Source: JBBIND01 sp037444075
GTDB taxonomy: Bacteria > Acidobacteriota > Terriglobia > Bryobacterales > Bryobacteraceae
Length of the DNA: 59,031 nt
Direction: 5' to 3'
Assembly (NCBI GenBank): GCA_037444075.1
Contig: JBBIND010000016.1
Location: 1 to 59,031, forward strand
In this document: in pieces, positions 1-9,549 of the stretch
Layout: every line of letters starts with the position of its first letter
How positions within the stretch are numbered: the first letter of the stretch is position 1
The notes under the pieces: generated by a model
The model's input: the letters and a program-made list of their open reading frames with translations, nothing else
Told to the model about the DNA's origin: nothing
The model's database searches: none
Made by a program: the position numbers and the translations under genes

Positions 1-180
1 GCGCGCGAAGAGCGTGAGTTGCACTCTTATGAATACCTGGACCGGGAGAAAGGCACGGTGCGCCTGCCGATCAGCCGGGCCATGGAACTGCTCCTGAGCG
101 AACACGCGGAAAACAGGTCGCGCCAAGCGGCGAAGCCGGCGCCGAGGCAGGCGGCTGAACCAGAGACTAAGACCCCATGA
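1..180 (+). CDS. C-terminal end of a small conserved ORF (5' truncated)
   Basis: The frame is open from the first base and ends in TGA at 178-180, giving 59 residues. The visible part contains SYEYLDREKGTVRLPISRAMELL followed by an Ala/Pro-rich tail. I read this as the conserved tail of a short soluble protein found next to cytochrome oxidase clusters in Acidobacteriota (recollection, not searched). The stop overlaps the SCO start as ATGA, so the two are translationally coupled and probably share a transcript. No catalytic motif is visible and the function is unknown; the N-terminus lies outside the window. Confidence 0.6.
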   Translation, partial: AREERELHSYEYLDREKGTVRLPISRAMELLLSEHAENRSRQAAKPAPRQAAEPETKTP

Positions 181-983
181 GGTTTGCGTCCGGACTCGTT
201 TTGACGGCACTGCTGCTGTTCTCCCCGCTTCCTGTTCCGGCCCAGGATCCCCCATTGCCCGCGGAATTGGAGGAGGCCGGCGTCTCCGAAAAACTCGGTG
301 AATCCGTGGACCTCAACCTCACATTCGTGGACGAAAGCGGCCGGCTGGTTCGCTTGGGGGATTACTTCAAGGCCGGCTTGCCGGTGATTCTGAACCTGGT
401 TTATTACTCCTGCCCCATGCTCTGCACGCTGGTTCTGAACGGGCAGGTGGACGCGCTGCGCGATATCCCCTGGACTCCCGGCGAGCAGTTCACCATCGTG
501 ACCGTCACCATTGATCCCGCTGAAACCCATGAACTGGCGCGCGCCAAGAAGCAGATGTACCTGGAAAACTACGGCCGCCCGGCTCCTGGCTGGCATTTCT
601 TGACTGACTACTCCGGCAACGTGCGGAAACTGGCTGAGCAAGTGGGTTTCCGATACCGCTACGACGAATCGCAGAAGCAGTTCGCCCACGCCGCGGCCAT
701 CATGCTGTTGACGCCGGAGGGCAAGGTGGCGCGCTATCTGTACGGCATCAACTACCGGCCGCGCGACTTGCGCCTGGCTTTGACCGAAGCCGCCGAGGGC
801 AAGTTCGGCCTCAGCGTGGAACGCCTGCTCCTGTTCTGTTTCCATTACGACCCGCAGGCGCGCTCCTATGTCCTGTTCGCCACCAACATCATGCGGGCCG
901 GTGGCGTGCTGATCGTGCTTGCGCTGGGCTTTGTACTGTTCAGGTTTTGGCGGCGCGAAAGGAAGACCCCCGCCGGAGGATGA
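177..983 (+). CDS. SCO1/SenC family copper chaperone for cytochrome oxidase
   Basis: 268 residues. An N-terminal signal peptide (about 1-22, ending PVPAQ) is followed by a thioredoxin-fold SCO domain. The copper ligands are visible as YSCPMLC (CxxxC) and the distal histidine in FAHAAAIML. A C-terminal hydrophobic helix (GGVLIVLALGFVLF) ends in a basic stretch, so the domain is anchored on the periplasmic side by a C-terminal helix. SCO proteins deliver copper to, or reduce, the CuA site of oxidase subunit II. The coxB gene starts five bases after this stop, which fits that role exactly. The start ATG overlaps the upstream stop. Confidence 0.93.
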   Translation: MRFASGLVLTALLLFSPLPVPAQDPPLPAELEEAGVSEKLGESVDLNLTFVDESGRLVRLGDYFKAGLPVILNLVYYSCPMLCTLVLNGQVDALRDIPWTPGEQFTIVTVTIDPAETHELARAKKQMYLENYGRPAPGWHFLTDYSGNVRKLAEQVGFRYRYDESQKQFAHAAAIMLLTPEGKVARYLYGINYRPRDLRLALTEAAEGKFGLSVERLLLFCFHYDPQARSYVLFATNIMRAGGVLIVLALGFVLFRFWRRERKTPAGG

Positions 984-987
984 TCCG

Positions 988-1929
988 ATGAAGTGGCTGC
1001 GCTCAGTCCTGCTCCCCGCCGAAGGCTCGCAGTACGCGCGTCAGGTCGACGACCTGTACATGTTCATCGTCTGGCTGAGCGTGTTTTTCTTCGTGCTCAT
1101 CGCCGGACTGCTGGCTTTCTTCATCTGGCGCTACCGGCGCCGCGGTCCGGACGAAGTCACGCCGCACATCACGCATAACTTCAAGCTTGAACTCACCTGG
1201 AGCATCATCCCGCTGATCCTGGTCACGATCCTGTTCGTGTGGGGCTTTCACGGGTATGTGAGTTCCGTCGTGCCGCCGAAGGACGCGCTCGAGATTCAGG
1301 TCACCGCCAAGCGCTGGTTGTGGGAGTTCGAATACCCGAACGGCTCACGAACCATCAACGAAATGCGCGTCCCGGTGGGCAAGCCGGTGAAGCTCATCAT
1401 GTCGTCGGCGGATGTCATCCACAGCTTCTACATCCCCAGTTTTCGCATCAAGATGGACGTGCTGCCGAACCGTTATACGCAAACCTGGTTCGAGCCCCTG
1501 CAAGTGGGAACGCACGTTCTCTTCTGTGCGGAATACTGCGGCCGGGCTCACTCGGACATGCTCGCCAAGGTCACCGTCCTCAGTGATGAGGACTACCGCA
1601 AGTGGCTCGAGTTCGGCGACGAAACCTCCGAACAGATGCCGTTGAAGGAACTGGGCGCCATGCTGCATGAGAGCCGGGGATGCGACACCTGTCACTCTTT
1701 GGATGGCAGCGCAGGGCTAGGAACGAGTTTCAAGGGGGTTTTTGGAACGCGCCGCCGCCTGGCCGACGGTCAGTCGGTAGAGGTCGACGAGAACTACTTG
1801 AGGGAGTCGATTCTGGAACCGCAGGCCAAATTGGCCGCGGGCTACCAACCCATCATGCCCACGTTCCAGGGGCTGCTGCGCGAACGTGAGATCAGCGCTC
1901 TCATCGAGTTCATCAAGGCTCAGCGCTAG
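988..1929 (+). CDS. coxB: Cytochrome c oxidase subunit II with fused cytochrome c domain (caa3 type)
   Basis: 313 residues from the ATG at 988, preceded by GGAGGA at 975-980; a longer frame from 919 would overlap SCO without a ribosome site. Two N-terminal membrane helices (about 28-48 and 68-90) precede the cupredoxin domain, where the CuA ligands appear as HSFYIPSF and CAEYCGRAHSDM. A C-terminal haem c domain carries CDTCH, with a likely axial methionine in IMPTFQG. The fusion marks a caa3-type terminal oxidase, which takes electrons through its own cytochrome c domain. It lies in a sco-coxB-coxA-coxC-coxD operon. Confidence 0.95.
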   Translation: MKWLRSVLLPAEGSQYARQVDDLYMFIVWLSVFFFVLIAGLLAFFIWRYRRRGPDEVTPHITHNFKLELTWSIIPLILVTILFVWGFHGYVSSVVPPKDALEIQVTAKRWLWEFEYPNGSRTINEMRVPVGKPVKLIMSSADVIHSFYIPSFRIKMDVLPNRYTQTWFEPLQVGTHVLFCAEYCGRAHSDMLAKVTVLSDEDYRKWLEFGDETSEQMPLKELGAMLHESRGCDTCHSLDGSAGLGTSFKGVFGTRRRLADGQSVEVDENYLRESILEPQAKLAAGYQPIMPTFQGLLREREISALIEFIKAQR

Positions 1930-1949
1930 GAAGGAAAGACGCATAGACG

Positions 1950-3565
<1,616 letters not shown>

Positions 3566-3569
<4 letters not shown>

Positions 3570-4240
3570 CCGACTCAGCGGGTACGGCGCACGCCGGCCA
3601 CGGTCACGGCTCGAAGGACTTCCTCCAGCACCACTTCGCCGATCCCGGCCAGCAATTCGCCGCAAGCAAGCTGGGGATGTGGTTGTTTCTGGTGACTGAA
3701 CTGCTGTTGTTCGGCGGCCTTTTCGTCGGCTACGGCATCATGCACACCAGGCATCCGGAGGCCTTCCAAGCCGCGCACGTGCATCTGGACCGGGTGCTCG
3801 GCATGGTGAACACCGTGGTGCTGCTGCTGAGCAGTTTCACCATGGCCATGGCGGTCGCCTGCGCGCAGACGAACCGGCGCAAGCTCCTGGTCATTTTCCT
3901 GGCGATCACGCTGCTTTTCGCGGGCGTCTTTATGTGCGTGAAGTACTTCGAGTACGCCCACAAGTTTCACGAGGGATTATTGCCCGGCAAGTATTATTCG
4001 CACGCCGGCGATACCGTGCCCGGCCAATTCATGTTCTTCAGCTTCTACTTCATGATGACCGGGCTGCACGGCATCCACGTGCTGGCAGGGATGGTCGTCA
4101 TCGCCTGGATTCTGCGGCGCGCGTTGCGGGGAGACTTCTCAGACCGCTACTACACGCCGGTAGACTTGACGGGCCTGTATTGGCATCTGGTGGACATCAT
4201 CTGGATCTTCCTGTTTCCGTTGCTGTATCTGGTGAGCTAA
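3566..4240 (+). CDS. coxC: Cytochrome c oxidase subunit III
   Basis: 224 residues. A His/Gly-rich N-terminus (HAGHGHGSKDFLQHHF) is followed by five or more hydrophobic helices. The family features are GMWLFLVTELLLFGG near residue 37 and TGLHGIHVLAGM plus TGLYWHLVDIIWIFLFPLLY near the end, which are diagnostic of subunit III. The ATG overlaps the coxA stop by four bases. It is shorter than mitochondrial subunit III (about 260), as is usual for bacterial five-helix forms. Membrane component of the terminal oxidase. Confidence 0.95.
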
Positions 4241-4244
4241 GCCT

Positions 4245-4595
4245 ATGATCGAGCGCAGCCTATCATCCTGGACGCGGCACTACATCATTATCCTGGCCGC
4301 CCTGTTGGTGTTGACCGTGGTCACGGTGGTCGTCGCCGGCATCAATTTCGGCGCGCCTTCCATCAACGTCATCGTGGCGCTGACCATCGCGGCAACCAAG
4401 GGGACGCTGGTGGCGCTCTACTTCATGCACCTGCGGCATGACCATCCGATCAACGCCATCGTTTTCGCCACGGGTCTCGCCATCCTCGCCCTGTTCCTGA
4501 TCTTCTGCCTGATCGACGTGGAGACGCGGGCGCCGATTGAGCCCGCCAACTTCAAGCCGCCCGCCGGAGCAGCGCCTCAGCGCACAGCGCCGTAG
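4245..4595 (+). CDS. coxD: Cytochrome c oxidase subunit IV-like (CoxD/CtaF)
   Basis: 116 residues with three predicted helices (about 15-35, 38-62, 67-90) and the family pattern ATKGTLVALYFMHLRHD, typical of small caa3/bo3 subunit IV proteins. It starts four bases after the coxC stop. The C-terminal tail is Pro/Ala-rich. The last 19 bases overlap the convergent peptidase gene. It is probably the final gene of the oxidase operon; no haem-A synthase (ctaA/ctaB) follows in this window. Confidence 0.88.
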   Translation: MIERSLSSWTRHYIIILAALLVLTVVTVVVAGINFGAPSINVIVALTIAATKGTLVALYFMHLRHDHPINAIVFATGLAILALFLIFCLIDVETRAPIEPANFKPPAGAAPQRTAP

Positions 4596-5641
4596 CGGGT
4601 GAGGATTTCCACCAGCCGTCCGATGGGGATGGCTTCCACCGTGCGCCCTCTGCCCGTCACGGTAGTGGCACGCAACAGCGAGTTGTAGATAGCCTCCTCG
4701 GTGGCTTCAATCACGGCCAGAAAAAGCGGCGACATCGCGCTATTGGGCAAAGGCGCCGCGCCCCGGGCAGTGCTGAAAGCGATGGCGTAGTCGCCGCTGC
4801 CGTGCGAGCCCGCCGAACCCGTGCGCGCCAGCCCCAGCATCGTGCGTGCACCCAACCGGTGCAGGCTGCGGTGGTCCAGGGGCGCGTCGGTAGCCACCAC
4901 CATGATGATGCTGCCATCGGCGGAGCCGGCTGACCGCGGGCGCAACTCGCGGCCCACGGGCACGCCATCGATCCTCAAGTCCCCGCCGAAGTTGGATTGC
5001 ACCAGCACACCGACCGTGAAACCTCCCGGCACCCGGCGCGATGCTGTGCCGATGCCGCCCTTATAACCGAACGCGATCGTGCCGGTCCCCGCGCCGACCG
5101 AGCCTTCTTCCACCGGTCCGCTGCGAGCCGAGTGCAGCGCCTCAAACACCGCCTCGCGTCCCGCGTGCCTGCCGCGGATGTCGTTGAGCTGTCCGTCGTT
5201 CGTCTCGCCGACCAGCGGGTTGATGGAGCGTACATCCTCATTGCCCGGCAAGGCGAGCATGTAGTCAATCAGCGCGTCCGCCACGCGGGGCACGTTCAGC
5301 GTCGAGGTGAGCAGGATCGGCGTTTCGATCTCTCCCAGTTCGTTCACCTGTGTCGAGCCTGCCAGCTTGCCGAAAGCGTTGCCGATGAACACCGCGCCGG
5401 AGACCTTCTCGCGGAACAGGTTGCCACCGTGAGGCAAGACGGCGGTCACGCCTGTCCTCACGTCCTCTCCCCGCACCAGCGTGGCGTGACCCACCAACAC
5501 CCCGGGGACGTCCGTGATGGCGTTCAGAGGTCCGGGAGGCAGACTCCCGATGCGAAGCCCGAGTTCGGATGCCCGTGGGCGGGCTTCCTTGGGTGTGCTC
5601 TGCACGGAAAAGCCCAGAAAAAGAAACAGCAGGTCCAGCAC
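4577..5641 (-). CDS. P1 family N-terminal-nucleophile peptidase (DmpA-like), exported
   Basis: 354 residues starting at a GTG at 5641 with AAGG six bases upstream. A hydrophobic N-terminus (MLDLLFLFLGFSVQS) looks like a signal peptide. The body matches DmpA/BapA beta-aminopeptidases: NAITDVPGVLVGH near 40-52, SINPLVGETNDGQLNDIRG, RRVPGGFTVGVLVQSNFGG and SADGSIIMVVATDAPLDH. Gly243-Ser244 would be the autocleavage site, creating the serine nucleophile of the beta chain. These enzymes release N-terminal D- or beta-amino acids from peptides; the substrate here is unknown. It lies 30 bases downstream of an ABC exporter on the same strand and overlaps the coxD end by 19 bases. Confidence 0.9.
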   Translation of the reverse strand: MLDLLFLFLGFSVQSTPKEARPRASELGLRIGSLPPGPLNAITDVPGVLVGHATLVRGEDVRTGVTAVLPHGGNLFREKVSGAVFIGNAFGKLAGSTQVNELGEIETPILLTSTLNVPRVADALIDYMLALPGNEDVRSINPLVGETNDGQLNDIRGRHAGREAVFEALHSARSGPVEEGSVGAGTGTIAFGYKGGIGTASRRVPGGFTVGVLVQSNFGGDLRIDGVPVGRELRPRSAGSADGSIIMVVATDAPLDHRSLHRLGARTMLGLARTGSAGSHGSGDYAIAFSTARGAAPLPNSAMSPLFLAVIEATEEAIYNSLLRATTVTGRGRTVEAIPIGRLVEILTRYGAVR

Positions 5642-5671
5642 GCTACCCTTGTAGCACAGCCGCGGCCGCTA

Positions 5672-7492
5672 TCATGCCTTCGGCGCGGCTTCCTGGTCCT
5701 GATACTGCAACTGGTAGAGCTTCCAGTAGATGCCGCGCTGCGCCAGCAGTTGCTGGTGCGTTCCCGTCTCCCGCAGCAGCCCTTTGTGCATGACCAGGAT
5801 CCGGTCTGCCCGCTGAATGGTGCTCAGCCGGTGGGCGATGATGATCGACGTGCGCCCGCTCACCATGTGCGCCAGCGCCTCCCGGACGCGCATCTCCGTC
5901 TCTGTGTCCACGCTCGAGGTAGCCTCGTCGAGGACCAGGTAGCGCGGATTGCGCGCCAGGGCGCGGGCAAAACTGATGAGCTGTTTCTGTCCGGTGGAGA
6001 TGTCGCTGCCTCGTTCCCGCAGGGTGTGTGCAAAGCCCTCCGGCAGGCTGCGTATGTAGTCGAGCAGGTTCACCTGTTCAGCGGCGTGCACGAGCTGCTC
6101 CTCCACAATCCCGTCCCCGCCCAGCCGGATGTTGTGCCCGATGGTGCCGGAGAAGATGTACGGATCCTGCAACACGACGCCGAAGTGACGCCTCAGGTCT
6201 TCTGGGTCGAAATCCCGGACATCGTGTCCCCCGATGCGGATCGCCCCTTTCTGCACGTCGTAGAAACGCAGCAGCAGGTTAATGACCGTCGTCTTGCCGG
6301 CGCCGGTATGGCCCACTACGGCAACCGTTTCACCCGGCTCGATCCGGAAACTGACATCCCGCAGAACCCAATCGTCCTCGCTGTATGCGAACCAGACCCC
6401 GTCAAACTCGATTTCGGCGGGCGTCTCCGGGAATGACGTGGGAACGCGCGGGGCAGTGATCTCCGGCTGCCGGTCCAGCAACTGAAATACGCGCTCGGAA
6501 GCCGCCATGGCGGACTGCATGACGTTGTACTTCTCGCTAAGATCCTGAATCGGCCGGAAGAACCGCATCGCGTACTGGAAAAAGGCCACCAGCACGCCCA
6601 ACGTCAGTTCTCCCTCACGAATGCGGAAGCCGCCGTAAGCCAGCATGGACGCCATGGCCAGCATCCCCAGAAACTCCACCACGGGGTAGAACCAGCCGTA
6701 GGCGAAAATAGCGTCCTTGTAAGCCTCCATGTGCTCGCGGTTGATCCGCTCAAAATCCTGTGTGCTCTTGCGCTCGCGGTTGAACAGCTGCACCACGCCG
6801 ATGCCGTTGACGCGCTCCTGAAGATAGGAGTTGATGCGCGCAATCGCCAGCCGCGTCCGCCGGTAACTGTCCGCAACGCTGCGGCGGAACACCCAGGTGG
6901 CGAACACCACGGGCGGAATCACCGCCAGAAGCAGCCCGGTCAGTCCAGGACTCAGCTGGAACATGGCCGCCAACACCAGGCTCAGCACAAGCACGTCCGC
7001 CAGAATGGTCACCAGCCCGGAAGTAAACAGCTCGTTGAGCACATCCACGTCGGAGGTGATCCGCGTCACCAGCCGCCCCACTGGATTCCGGTCGTAGAAG
7101 GCGACATCGAGCTTTTGCAGGTGCCGCATGATCTGGCGGCGCAGGTCCAGCATCGCCCGCTGGCCCGTCCACTGCATCAGGTAAGTCTGGGCGAATTGCA
7201 GCACCAGGCCAAGCGCAATGATCAGCAGGTAGAGCAAAGAGAGCTGCGCGAGACCCCAATAGGGATCGTCCGACAGGCGGGTATCCAGAGGAGTCTTCCA
7301 GGTCTGGCCCGTGGGAGCCAGGTAGCGGTCCACGGCCATCATGGTCAACAGCGGCCCCAGAATCTGGAGAACGGAATTGATGAGGAGCAGGCCCAGCGAC
7401 ACCGCTACAGCGCCGCGATAGGGGTACAGATAGGTGAGCAGACGACGCATCAAACGGCCGTCGTATGCTTTGCCGAGGACCTCCTCTTCCAC
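5672..7492 (-). CDS. ABC transporter, fused permease and ATPase (MsbA/YheI-like exporter half)
   Basis: 606 residues. Six membrane helices lie within residues 25-320, followed by one nucleotide-binding domain: Walker A GHTGAGKTT (394-402), Q-loop VVLQDPYIFSG, signature ISTGQKQLISFARAL, Walker B YLVLDEATSSVD and H-loop IIIAHRLSTI. The signature begins ISTGQ rather than LSGGQ, a variant I associate with YheI/LmrD-type subunits. It would act as a homodimer or pair with a partner elsewhere. The substrate is not deducible. The kduD-like gene lies 36 bases upstream and the P1 peptidase 30 bases downstream, so the three may share a transcript. Confidence 0.92.
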   Translation of the reverse strand: MEEEVLGKAYDGRLMRRLLTYLYPYRGAVAVSLGLLLINSVLQILGPLLTMMAVDRYLAPTGQTWKTPLDTRLSDDPYWGLAQLSLLYLLIIALGLVLQFAQTYLMQWTGQRAMLDLRRQIMRHLQKLDVAFYDRNPVGRLVTRITSDVDVLNELFTSGLVTILADVLVLSLVLAAMFQLSPGLTGLLLAVIPPVVFATWVFRRSVADSYRRTRLAIARINSYLQERVNGIGVVQLFNRERKSTQDFERINREHMEAYKDAIFAYGWFYPVVEFLGMLAMASMLAYGGFRIREGELTLGVLVAFFQYAMRFFRPIQDLSEKYNVMQSAMAASERVFQLLDRQPEITAPRVPTSFPETPAEIEFDGVWFAYSEDDWVLRDVSFRIEPGETVAVVGHTGAGKTTVINLLLRFYDVQKGAIRIGGHDVRDFDPEDLRRHFGVVLQDPYIFSGTIGHNIRLGGDGIVEEQLVHAAEQVNLLDYIRSLPEGFAHTLRERGSDISTGQKQLISFARALARNPRYLVLDEATSSVDTETEMRVREALAHMVSGRTSIIIAHRLSTIQRADRILVMHKGLLRETGTHQQLLAQRGIYWKLYQLQYQDQEAAPKA

Positions 7493-7528
7493 TGTGTCCA
7501 GTCTAGCGTGTCCGCGCCCGGCACGCTC

Positions 7529-8299
7529 TCAGCGGCCCATCCAGCCGCCGTCCACCGTGAGCACCGTGCCGCTCACGTAATCCGAGGCGCGTGAAGCCAG
7601 GAAAATCACCGCCCCCATGAGGTCTTCCGGTTCGCCCCAACGGCCGGCAGGGATTCTCGCCAGAATACTGGCGTTGCGCGCCGTGTCCTGTTGCAGCGCC
7701 GCCGTATTGTCCGTGCGGATATAGCCCGGAGCGATGGCGTTCACCTGCACTCCGCGGCCGGCCCACTCGTTCGCCAGCGCTTTCGTCAGCTGCGCCACGG
7801 CGCCTTTGCTGGCTGCATACGCCGGTACCGTGATGCCCCCCTGAAAAGACAGCAGCGACGCCGTGAAGATGATCTTCCCCGCCCCGCGGCTGACCATGCG
7901 GGCTCCGATTTCCCGGCTCAACACAAACGGGGCGTTCAGATTGACTTCCAGGACCCGGTCCCAGTCTTTGTCCGGATAGGCGGCGGCGGGATGGCGCAGG
8001 ATCATGCCCGCGTTATTGACCAGAATGTCGATGACCGGCACATCCTCCTGGAGCCGGGCAAGAAACGCATAGAGCGCCTGCCGGTCAGCGAAGTCACAGG
8101 CATAGCCCCGGAAGCGCCTGCCGCGGCGGCGGATCTCCTCCTTGAGATGGCTGCCCTCGGGTTCCAGTTGGCGGCTCACGCCGACAATGTCTGCGCCCGC
8201 GTCCGCGAGCGCCAGGCTCATCGCCCGCCCGATGCCCCGGCGGCAGCCGGTGACCACCGCCACTTTTCCGTCAAGTCGAAATAAATCCAATGTATTCAT
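7529..8299 (-). CDS. kduD: SDR-family oxidoreductase, 2-deoxy-D-gluconate 3-dehydrogenase-like
   Basis: 256 residues of a classical short-chain dehydrogenase: TGCRRGIGRA (nucleotide loop), NNAGMI, catalytic Ser in IIFTASLLSFQGG, and Tyr/Lys in YAASKGAV. The segment NNAGMILRHPAAAYPDKDWDRV resembles KduD enzymes, which act on 2-deoxy-3-keto-gluconate in pectin or uronate breakdown. No other uronate gene is near, so the substrate is less certain than the fold. No good ribosome site precedes the ATG. It is divergent from the imuB-like gene across 71 bases. Confidence 0.85.
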   Translation of the reverse strand: MNTLDLFRLDGKVAVVTGCRRGIGRAMSLALADAGADIVGVSRQLEPEGSHLKEEIRRRGRRFRGYACDFADRQALYAFLARLQEDVPVIDILVNNAGMILRHPAAAYPDKDWDRVLEVNLNAPFVLSREIGARMVSRGAGKIIFTASLLSFQGGITVPAYAASKGAVAQLTKALANEWAGRGVQVNAIAPGYIRTDNTAALQQDTARNASILARIPAGRWGEPEDLMGAVIFLASRASDYVSGTVLTVDGGWMGR

Positions 8300-8370
8300 G
8301 GTGATAGCAGTACTTCCGGGAGGTGCTTGCGCTCGCTCGAAGATAGTGTAAAAATTTATACCAGAGGCCC

Positions 8371-9549
8371 ATGCGATCCGTTATCCATTGGGACGGCGAC
8401 AGTTTCTTCGCCGCCATTGAGCAAGCTTCGGACCGGCGTCTCCGGGGCCGTCCGGTGGCCGTCGGCGGAGCCCGCCGCGGGGTGGTGCTTTCGGCCAGTC
8501 CGGAGGCGCGCCGCTACGGCATTCGCCCCGGGCTGCCCATGCTGCGGGCACGGCGCTTGTGCGCTCCGTTGACGGTGCTGCCTGCTCATTTCGATCTCTA
8601 TGAGCAATTCTCCCAGCAAATTCTGAGCTTGTGCGAAGAGACAACGCCGCTGGTGGAACCGCTCGCCGTGGGCGCCGCCTATCTGGACCTCACCGGCGCG
8701 CCGGTCCTGCGCGGGCACGGCGCGCTGCCGGTGGCCGACCAATTGCGCCGCACCGTGTGGGATTGGCTGCACGTTTCGCTTTCCGTCGGCATCGGCAGCA
8801 ACAAGACGGTGACGCGCATCGCCGCGCGCCTGAACAAGCCCGGCGGACGGGTGGTGGTGCCCGCGGGAAAAGAAGCGGAGTTTCTGGCCCCGCTGCCGGC
8901 TGGCCGGTTGCCGGGCATCGGCCGGGAAATGCTGGCGGCTCTCGAGCTGGCCGGGTTGACCGTCATCGGACGGCTGGCTCACGCGCCGCTCGACGCACTG
9001 GAGTTGATCGCCGGACGCAACGCTTTGCGGATTCAGCGGCGCGCTCAAGGCATCGACGAGGAACCGGTGGCGTGCAAGCCGCGCAGTGAACCGGACTGGC
9101 GCGAGACGGTGGAATTCGCCGAAGACGTCTGGGACGAACCGCAGCTGCTGCTCACACTGGGAACGCTGCTGGAACGGCTCATGACGAGCGTCCGCGCCGA
9201 CGGCGTGGAAGTGCGGCGCCTGACGCTGGCGCTGCGTTACACAGACCGGGCCGAATCCGAGCGTTCGGTGAGACTGCCTCAGCCAAGCTGCCTGGAAATG
9301 GATTTCGCGCCGCACCTGCCCGGGCTGCTGCGAGCCGCCTGGAGCCGGCGCGTGCGCCTGCGGGGCCTTTCATTGCGCGCCGGATGCGTTTACCGGCCCT
9401 CGCCCCAACTGACGCTGTTCGGGGAGGAAGCGGCCGGTCCGCCTGTTCGTCTGGCGGCCGCCATCGATGCGTTGCGGCGCAAGTTTGGAGAGTCAGCCGT
9501 GATGCGCGGCTGCCGGTTACATTCCGATGAGCTACGTCGCCCTGCATAA
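8371..9549 (+). CDS. imuB: ImuB-like Y-family polymerase homologue lacking catalytic acids
   Basis: 392 residues. The Y-family framework is clear: IHWDGDSFFAAIEQ at 5-18 (first Asp kept), SVGIGSNKTVTRIAARLNKPGG at 138-159 and helix-hairpin-helix GRLPGIGREM at 178-187. Where DinB has S-L-D-E-A-Y-L-D, this protein has A-V-G-A-A-Y-L-D (99-106), so both palm carboxylates (E. coli D103/E104) are replaced by Gly101 and Ala102. A beta-clamp motif QLTLF sits at 346-350. Loss of catalysis with a kept clamp motif is the hallmark of ImuB, the scaffold of the ImuA-ImuB-DnaE2 mutasome. The downstream gene is a DnaE homologue overlapping by 23 bases. A possible promoter is TTGCGC-16-TAAAAA (8327-8354). Confidence 0.85.
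   Translation: MRSVIHWDGDSFFAAIEQASDRRLRGRPVAVGGARRGVVLSASPEARRYGIRPGLPMLRARRLCAPLTVLPAHFDLYEQFSQQILSLCEETTPLVEPLAVGAAYLDLTGAPVLRGHGALPVADQLRRTVWDWLHVSLSVGIGSNKTVTRIAARLNKPGGRVVVPAGKEAEFLAPLPAGRLPGIGREMLAALELAGLTVIGRLAHAPLDALELIAGRNALRIQRRAQGIDEEPVACKPRSEPDWRETVEFAEDVWDEPQLLLTLGTLLERLMTSVRADGVEVRRLTLALRYTDRAESERSVRLPQPSCLEMDFAPHLPGLLRAAWSRRVRLRGLSLRAGCVYRPSPQLTLFGEEAAGPPVRLAAAIDALRRKFGESAVMRGCRLHSDELRRPA

Noticed and set aside
4997..6436. 479-aa ORF antisense to the peptidase and ABC transporter
   Set aside because: Both sense genes have full family motifs; the antisense product has no recognisable domain and crosses two genes.
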